Source of the DNA: an uncultured Porphyromonadaceae bacterium
GTDB lineage: Bacteria; Bacteroidota; Bacteroidia; Bacteroidales; Muribaculaceae
Assembly: GCA_937989585.1 (NCBI GenBank)
Contig: CALKRW010000054.1
Location: 1-64,000, forward strand
Direction: 5' to 3'
DNA: 64,000 nucleotides
The translations under genes were made by a program, and so were the position numbers. The notes beneath the pieces were generated by a model that did no database searches, had not been told where the DNA came from, and saw only the letters and a list, made by a program, of their open reading frames with translations. This document shows, in pieces, positions 62,258-64,000 of the stretch. Within the stretch, counting starts at the first letter, position 1; each line of letters begins with the position of its first letter.

Positions 62258-62994
62258 CCGATAAAAGATACCCTCTACATCGGAACGGAGGAATTTCCGT
62301 ATCGAGATAACTTTAGCATCTCGACTTTGGGAATTTTGTAGCGTAAGGCTGCGACCGCGAAACAGGGCGAGGCTTGACAGAACCCAAAATTCCCATACCA
62401 TGATTCATTCACCATAAACATTGACGGTATGCTTTAATTCAGTCTTGAATTACATGACCATTACATGAACTTGTCAAAGGTAAAGCACTAAATATCAAGT
62501 GTATTTTATCAAGGCCAGATTCAGTTCACTTCGAATTTAACCGATTCAATTACATGAAATCAGTCTATTCCCACGAGGGAATATAAGCGACATCGCGGCG
62601 CCGAGCTTAGTATATCGAGATTTTATGTCTCGACCTTCCGACTTCGCCCGAACTTGCGAGCCGTGTGAGGTCAGACCGAACAATTTCCTATCGCACGGCG
62701 TAAGTTAAATCATGCCTTACTTTTTTAGCCTACATAGGCTTGTTTAACCGGGTTGTGCGCAATTTTTTCACACCCTTGAAATTATTGTAGCCGAAAGCAA
62801 AAGTCCCGAAATAAATTCGTAACTTTGTAATCTAATCTGCGTTCGCGCTGACGAAGACCACTCATGTAAGAACCATCTCTTATACAATATATTACAGATC
62901 TTCCTTGTAGCCGCATAAAGGTTTCTTGCTATAGCAAGCGGGCTTACACCCGATTAGGTCGCCTGTCAGCCTACATGGGAGTTCTTCGCATTAT
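62258..62994. other. hairpin-rich intergenic region and leader of the methyltransferase
   Basis: No convincing gene. There is a perfect 10-bp inverted repeat (GGGAATTTTG 62329-62338, CAAAATTCCC 62385-62394); two similar dyads starting TATCGAGAT (near 62300 and 62613); and three direct copies of ATTACATGA (62449, 62460, 62549). A minus-strand TACCTTTG (62482-62475) precedes a 53-codon frame (62401-62240) with unremarkable composition. On the plus strand TAACTTTG (62820-62827) would start a leader of about 160 nt with alternative pairings. The DNA is AT-richer than the genes before it. Confidence 0.5.
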
Positions 62995-64000
62995 ATGAAG
63001 GAGTTAAAAGACAAATTAGCCTCCAATACTATCCAAACGATCTCGCTCTTTTCAGGAGCTGGAGGGTTGGATATTGGCGCTATTTATGCCGGCGCTCACA
63101 TTATTTGGGCAAACGACATGAAGAAAGAGGCCTGTGAGTCTTATGCCTTGAATATTGGTGATCACATTCATCAAGGCGATATCAATTCATTCATACCTTC
63201 TCTCGCCAAGTATAATGGTGTCGATTTAGTTATCGGAGGTCCGCCTTGTCAAGGCTTTTCTGTCGCTGGCAAAATGGATGAAAACGATGAACGCAGCAAA
63301 CTGATATGGAGCTACGCAAAAGTCATTGAAACCGTTCGTCCGAAAGCCTTTATAATGGAAAATGTCAAGGCTCTCGCTGTCCTTGACCGTTGGGCTTCCG
63401 TTAGAGCCGCATTGTTGCAGAAGTTCATCGATTTTGGTTATTCTGTGAACTTCATTGTCCTTAATGCCTCGGATTTTGATGTGCCACAAGCGAGAGAGAG
63501 AGTATTCTTCATCGGATTTAAGAATGGCACAATTTCTACACCTGATTTGGAATCAATGCTCAGGCCTTACAAGGTTAAGGCAAAAAGTGTGCGTCAGGCT
63601 CTTGCCGTACTTGACCGTGCAGGTGTCGGAAACAATTCAAGCACATGCAACGCAAGAATTACATTGACACCACAGCCGGTTCTTCGCAAATCCGCATATG
63701 CCGGAATGCTGTTCAACGGTCTTGGCAGGCCGTTGAAACTCGATGGGTACAGTGCTACACTCCCCGCATCGATGGGCGGCAATAAGACCCCTATAATAGA
63801 TGAAAAAGCCCTCTACGACGGTGAAACTCCTTGGGTAGAAGGCTATCGTGACCGAGTGGAACAAAATCCCCATATTGCGAAAACCGAAACCGTCCCCTCA
63901 TATTTAAGACGTATGACCGTTGACGAGGCAAGGGTCATTCAAACTTTCCCGATGGATTATGTTTTTTGCGGTTCGCAATCCGCTCAATATACTCAAATAG
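62995..64000 (+). CDS. dcm: C5-cytosine DNA methyltransferase (partial, cut by the window end)
   Basis: 335 codons are visible from the ATG at 62995, with no stop before the window ends. Motif I is FSGAGGLDIG, motif IV GGPPCQGFSVAG with the catalytic Cys85, motif VI ENVKAL, motif VIII QARERVFFIG and the target-recognition region follows, ending with QTFPMDYVF and QYTQI, the start of motif IX/X. It methylates cytosine in a specific DNA site. A restriction partner would lie past the window. The low GC and isolated position suggest a mobile or island gene. Confidence 0.95.
   Translation, partial: MKELKDKLASNTIQTISLFSGAGGLDIGAIYAGAHIIWANDMKKEACESYALNIGDHIHQGDINSFIPSLAKYNGVDLVIGGPPCQGFSVAGKMDENDERSKLIWSYAKVIETVRPKAFIMENVKALAVLDRWASVRAALLQKFIDFGYSVNFIVLNASDFDVPQARERVFFIGFKNGTISTPDLESMLRPYKVKAKSVRQALAVLDRAGVGNNSSTCNARITLTPQPVLRKSAYAGMLFNGLGRPLKLDGYSATLPASMGGNKTPIIDEKALYDGETPWVEGYRDRVEQNPHIAKTETVPSYLRRMTVDEARVIQTFPMDYVFCGSQSAQYTQI

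Noticed and set aside
1..64000. CRISPR array, rRNA operon or complete insertion sequence
   Set aside because: No regularly spaced repeats, no rRNA-like sequence and no transposase or integrase gene were seen.

Overview
The window looks like the chromosome of a gut-type Bacteroidales bacterium, probably Muribaculaceae or a near relative. This is inferred from gene content and signals, not from a database. Promoters match the Bacteroidetes pattern (TTTG, 19-21 bp, TAnnTTTG) and most starts lack a strong Shine-Dalgarno. Typical genes include an MmdA/BCCP/OadB sodium-pumping decarboxylase with methylmalonyl-CoA epimerase, a serine palmitoyltransferase (sphingolipids), an archaeal-type ProS, DUF4861 with PL10 and CE8 pectinases, thioester-less alpha-2-macroglobulin, and TonB-type receptors.

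Layout. 1-4.8 kb is AT-rich accessory DNA on the minus strand: two small secreted proteins, a membrane protein, and a three-gene operon (transglutaminase-like protein, exported RHS tail with an HExxH domain, exported small protein) joined by ATGA overlaps. 5.0-13.9 kb (plus) has fur, purA, a DUF1015 gene, a 0.2 kb element with terminal inverted repeats, and a giant alpha-2-macroglobulin. 14.0-19.6 kb (minus) is a pectin block: PL10 lyase, DUF4861 protein, pectin methylesterase, tagaturonate reductase. 19.6-25.2 kb (minus) has dnaB and two overlapping paralogous sensor proteins; one has a kinase ATPase domain without the phospho-acceptor His, the other the His without an ATPase domain. 25.4-30.6 kb (plus) has proS, a glycosyltransferase, HU, an HU-transmembrane-LysM fusion and gpmA. 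30.7-40.4 kb (minus) has the methylmalonyl-CoA decarboxylase operon, a SPOR lipoprotein, a phosphodiesterase, a C1 peptidase, an OmpA-like lipoprotein, trpS and tRNA-Pro. 40.8-52.6 kb (plus) has ilvE, an HD hydrolase, gyrB, rnr, folB, a sphingolipid gene, padR-pspC, an S12 hydrolase and tRNA-Ser. 52.6-56.3 kb is a second accessory stretch: repeats built from the tRNA-Ser 3' end, a promoter with paired palindromes, a truncated membrane gene, an AT-rich outer-membrane barrel gene and a transcription unit with no clear product. 56.4-62.3 kb has a P-loop kinase, TonB receptor, prmA, a barrel protein, an SGNH hydrolase and carbonic anhydrase. After 0.7 kb of hairpin-rich DNA the window ends inside a C5-cytosine DNA methyltransferase gene.

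How genes fit together. The decarboxylase operon plus epimerase would run the succinate-to-propionate branch while pumping Na+. The pectin genes demethylate and cleave pectin and feed tagaturonate into hexuronate catabolism, but no SusC/SusD pair is present. The best candidates for new biology are the complementary sensor-kinase pair, the RHS-tail operon, the membrane-anchored HU-LysM protein and the tRNA-derived repeat units.
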